Origin: Lachnospiraceae bacterium
Lineage (GTDB): Bacteria; Bacillota_A; Clostridia; Lachnospirales; Lachnospiraceae
Assembly: GCA_017435025.1 (NCBI GenBank)
Contig: JAFSFU010000066.1
Coordinates: 1 to 7,187 of the forward strand
Length of the DNA: 7,187 bases
Direction of reading: 5' to 3'
The position numbers and the translations under genes are program-made. The notes under the pieces are model-generated. The model saw nothing but the letters and a program-made list of their open reading frames with translations. It was not told where the DNA came from and did not search any database. Of this stretch, positions 5,241 through 7,187 are shown one piece after another. The number at the start of each line of letters is the position of its first letter. The first letter of the stretch is position 1.

Positions 5241-6752
5241 TTACTGGCAGTTCTGTGCCTCTACAGACTGCGGCTTCATATTATCCAGCTGACTTCTCCA
5301 GAAATCCATTCTTGTACGGAACTGTGCATCAGCTAACTCTGTAAGCATCTTTTCAGCCCAATCCCACGCGCGCTGTGCCTGCTGACATGTGTAATCATTA
5401 AGCAGCTGTCTTGCGTATGCTTCGTTGGTATCTTTCAGAGCAAGATATGCCTGATCGATCATCGGCTTCACAGCAGTCCACTCCGCTTCCAGTTCTTTAA
5501 TGGAAGTATGTACCTTTTCCTGACAATACTGGTAATCAAATTCCATTACATCCTGCAGTCTGCGGAATGCCCAGTATGCGAAATTAGAGTCATATTTAAA
5601 CTCAGACTCATCCACATAAAAATGTGTCAGCTGGGATGCCTGATAGTTCATCCACTCATAGCCCTTCGGAAGAGTTGTGATTCCAAAATACCACGGTACG
5701 TACGGTGCCGCACACGGTCTTGGGAAGGAACGCCATACGCAGGAAAGATTTACCTCGTCATGGAACTCCACAATCTCAGATGCACATGTTGTATCACGGC
5801 AGATACCGTAACGGTGCGGACTCATAGTCGGATCCTCTTTCAAATCCTCTTCCAGTTCCATATAATGGGAACGAAGCACTTCCTTCAGATCCTCAACGCC
5901 ATACTTCTTCGGTGCCTTTACAGAGAATGTTCTATAAGGCATTCTCTCACCAACAAGCTTAGACCAGGCAAGATCAGAGCGGTCTGCATTGGATTTGATC
6001 AGCTCCAGATCATGCTGATAAGCCAGTGCAAAATCAAAATCAGAGTAATCGCCCTCTACTGCCGGTGTATACCAGCCGTGACGCATCGGATATGCTACCA
6101 GATCCTCAGACCAGTAGAAATTCTTGTGCTCTGTGTCATTAAAATCGATCTGGTGGATTGTGTACCAGTTCGGGATATAATATACTTCATCGTCGCCGAC
6201 TCTCTGTGCTGCATAGTTGTGACCGGTTGTTGCCTGGAATACCCATGCCTCGTCCTTGTCACAGATATGGTAACAGCGGCTGCTGCGGTATCCGTACTCC
6301 TCGCAGAGAGCTGCTGCCACTTCCACGCCTTCACGGGCAGTCTTCGCACGCTCCGCGATCAGACGACGGAGTGCATAACCCATACCATCTTTCATCTTCT
6401 CGTCATCGCTCACCTTGGAACCAACACAGCTGTCAGTTACCACTGCAACGCCCCACTCATTAAAGAAGCTGTCCGCGAACGGCTCACCGCCGATACCCTT
6501 TGTTGTACGAAGCTCTGTCCATGTATATGCCCATGTCTCCGGAACCTGCGGAATCACTGCACTTCCGTCACGGAATGTGAGCACTTCACCTTCTGCATGT
6601 TTCACTCTCGGCACTACATGCACCTGTGTAATACATTCCATATCATCTTCATTGTGACCCACAAGAACATGACCTGTCTTGGACGCATTCTTACCTACGA
6701 TGATGGTACTGCAGTTATCAAATTCCATAATTACATTCTTAATCTCACTCAT
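5241..6752 (-). CDS. C69-family dipeptidase (PepD-like)
   Basis: A 503-residue peptidase of family C69 (PF03577), an Ntn-type cysteine hydrolase that cleaves dipeptides of broad sequence. The expected catalytic cysteine is Cys14 in NCSTIIVGKNASKTGHVLVG, with the family's NEDD at 34-37. Further family features are FFNEWGVAVVTDS (96-108), the stretch after CDKDEAWVFQATTGHNYAAQ (164-183) leading into VGDDEVYYIPNWYTI, and a C-terminal helical region typical of full-length members (about 470-500 aa). There is no signal peptide, so it is probably cytosolic and recycles peptides. Thirteen residues precede Cys14, which implies a short propeptide removed to free the nucleophile. The ATG at 6752 is chosen for its AGGAGG site; the in-frame Met9 is a possible but less supported start. 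It has its own promoter and terminator, so it appears monocistronic. The opposite strand carries a long open frame that is a shadow. Confidence 0.93.
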   Translation of the reverse strand: MSEIKNVIMEFDNCSTIIVGKNASKTGHVLVGHNEDDMECITQVHVVPRVKHAEGEVLTFRDGSAVIPQVPETWAYTWTELRTTKGIGGEPFADSFFNEWGVAVVTDSCVGSKVSDDEKMKDGMGYALRRLIAERAKTAREGVEVAAALCEEYGYRSSRCYHICDKDEAWVFQATTGHNYAAQRVGDDEVYYIPNWYTIHQIDFNDTEHKNFYWSEDLVAYPMRHGWYTPAVEGDYSDFDFALAYQHDLELIKSNADRSDLAWSKLVGERMPYRTFSVKAPKKYGVEDLKEVLRSHYMELEEDLKEDPTMSPHRYGICRDTTCASEIVEFHDEVNLSCVWRSFPRPCAAPYVPWYFGITTLPKGYEWMNYQASQLTHFYVDESEFKYDSNFAYWAFRRLQDVMEFDYQYCQEKVHTSIKELEAEWTAVKPMIDQAYLALKDTNEAYARQLLNDYTCQQAQRAWDWAEKMLTELADAQFRTRMDFWRSQLDNMKPQSVEAQNCQ

Positions 6753-6775
6753 TTGTATCTTTTCCTCCTAACAAG

Positions 6776-6797
6776 TGATACGCTCAATAATTGATAC
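6776..6797. repeat. Direct TGATAC repeat in the dipeptidase leader
   Basis: TGATAC occurs at 6776-6781 and 6792-6797, between the predicted transcription start and the AGGAGG site. It could be a short operator-like pair, but six bases is weak evidence. Confidence 0.25.
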
Positions 6798-6801
6798 TCT
6801 T

Positions 6802-6830
6802 ATCATACCACAAAACGGATGGGATGGACA
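6802..6830 (-). promoter_or_regulatory. Extended -10 promoter of the C69 dipeptidase gene
   Basis: TATGAT (6807-6802) is preceded by TGG, giving an extended TGn -10 element. A poor -35 (TGTCCA, 6830-6825) sits 17 bp upstream. The predicted start near 6795 gives a leader of about 43 nt that includes the AGGAGG site. Confidence 0.6.
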
Positions 6831-6840
6831 TATTTTTTGA

Positions 6841-6895
6841 TAAAAATAAAAAGACCTTTCCATGTCTATCAATTGCGATAAACATCGAAAGGTCT
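6841..6895 (-). terminator. Long-hairpin rho-independent terminator of the YebC gene
   Basis: AGACCTTTC (minus strand 6895-6887) pairs with GAAAGGTCT (6860-6852), 9 bp. The stem continues after single mismatches through ATGT/ACAT and TATC/GATA to a 6-nt loop. The T-rich tract TTTTATTTTTA (6851-6841) follows on the minus strand. Confidence 0.9.
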
Positions 6896-6905
6896 ATATT
6901 TCATA

Positions 6906-6960
6906 CGGGAAACCCGAACTCCGCTTCGCTACGTTTGGGTAGCGCTCGCTTCACTCGCTT
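6906..6960 (-). repeat. GC-rich repeat-like patch just after the YebC stop
   Basis: Immediately past the YebC stop the minus strand carries several AGCGA/AGCGAG units in about 40 bp. It also has alternative hairpins: CGCTAC/GTAGCG (6944-6927), ACCCAAAC/GTTCGGGT (6940-6912, one mismatch) and CGGG-TTT-CCCG (6916-6906). The composition is unlike the surrounding AT-rich intergenic DNA. It resembles intergenic repeat elements, but membership of a repeat family cannot be shown from one copy. Confidence 0.5.
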
Positions 6961-7187
6961 TATTCATCCCAGTTGTGGTAAACGTTCTGCACATCGTCAT
7001 CTTCGTCGAGAAGACCGAGAAGTCTGTTCATCTTCTTCACTGTCTCATCGTCGTTTGCTTCTACCCAGTTCTGCGGGATCATAGTAACCTCTGCCTGAAG
7101 CATCGGGATACCAGCTTTTTCAAGTGCCTCACGAACCTCACTGAAGGAATCCGGATCAGTGATCACTTCGAAGCTGTCCTCTTCCTC
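6960..7187 (-). CDS. yebC: YebC/PmpR-family protein, partial (C-terminal 75 residues)
   Basis: The frame enters at the right edge and ends at TAA (6962-6960), giving 75 residues of a protein usually about 240-250 aa long. The visible part is the C-terminal domain of PF01709: an acidic lead-in, FEVITDPDSFSEVREALEKA, IPQNWVEANDDETVKKMNRL and the terminal DEDDDVQNVYHNWDE, whose DVQNVYHN block is a family hallmark. Members were long called DNA-binding transcriptional regulators (PmpR). More recent work ties YebC proteins to translation, easing ribosome stalling on proline-rich stretches. Which applies cannot be told from this fragment. A strong hairpin terminator follows at 6841-6895, so the gene is separated from the dipeptidase gene. 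Confidence 0.93.
   Translation of the reverse strand, partial: EEEDSFEVITDPDSFSEVREALEKAGIPMLQAEVTMIPQNWVEANDDETVKKMNRLLGLLDEDDDVQNVYHNWDE

Noticed and set aside
5508..6794. A 428-codon open frame on the plus strand opposite the dipeptidase gene
   Set aside because: It mirrors a well-supported C69 peptidase, has an odd Cys/Ile/His-rich composition with no domain I recognise, and has no ribosome site or promoter that I could see.
1..7187. CRISPR array, mobile element, toxin-antitoxin or defence system
   Set aside because: No regularly spaced repeats, transposase, integrase, terminal inverted repeats or small paired ORFs with ribosome sites were seen; the genes are ordinary core families.

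Overview
The window reads as a core-genome stretch of a low-to-mid GC Firmicute, most likely a Lachnospiraceae-type gut Clostridium. This is inferred from the gene families, the AGGAGG-type ribosome binding sites, the sigma-A promoters and the U-tract terminators. No taxonomic marker was searched. Every supported gene lies on the minus strand, so transcription runs from high to low coordinates.

Reading in the direction of transcription, the right edge holds the C-terminal 75 residues of a YebC/PmpR-family protein. It is followed by a GC-rich repeat-like patch and a long hairpin terminator. Next is a C69-family dipeptidase (PepD-like, 503 aa) with its own extended -10 promoter and a strong terminator. 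A YbaK-type Cys-tRNA deacylase follows, then an AT-rich intergenic region with its terminator. After that comes a secreted SleB-type cell-wall hydrolase driven by a promoter with both sigma-A hexamers perfect. Then there is a 6S RNA gene (ssrS) with a consensus-like promoter and a terminator-like hairpin. The left end is a two-gene unit: an AI-2E-family permease (420 aa) and, 11 nt after it, a large membrane-anchored SpoIID/LytB-domain protein that runs off the left edge (626 residues visible).

Two themes stand out. Two separate peptidoglycan-cleaving proteins (SleB-type and SpoIID-type) flank the 6S RNA and the AI-2E permease, so this is a small cell-envelope neighbourhood. The others (YebC, PepD-like, YbaK) are translation-quality or peptide-turnover housekeeping genes. 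The 6S RNA is the main non-protein gene and would be missed by ORF calling; a meaningless 74-codon ORF overlaps it.

I found no CRISPR array, transposon, tRNA, rRNA, prophage gene or convincing novel defence-type system. The best second-look items are the 6S/permease/SpoIID arrangement, the long unassigned N-terminal region of the SpoIID-domain protein, a nine-G tract in its catalytic domain, and the architecture of the SleB-type gene's promoter and leader.
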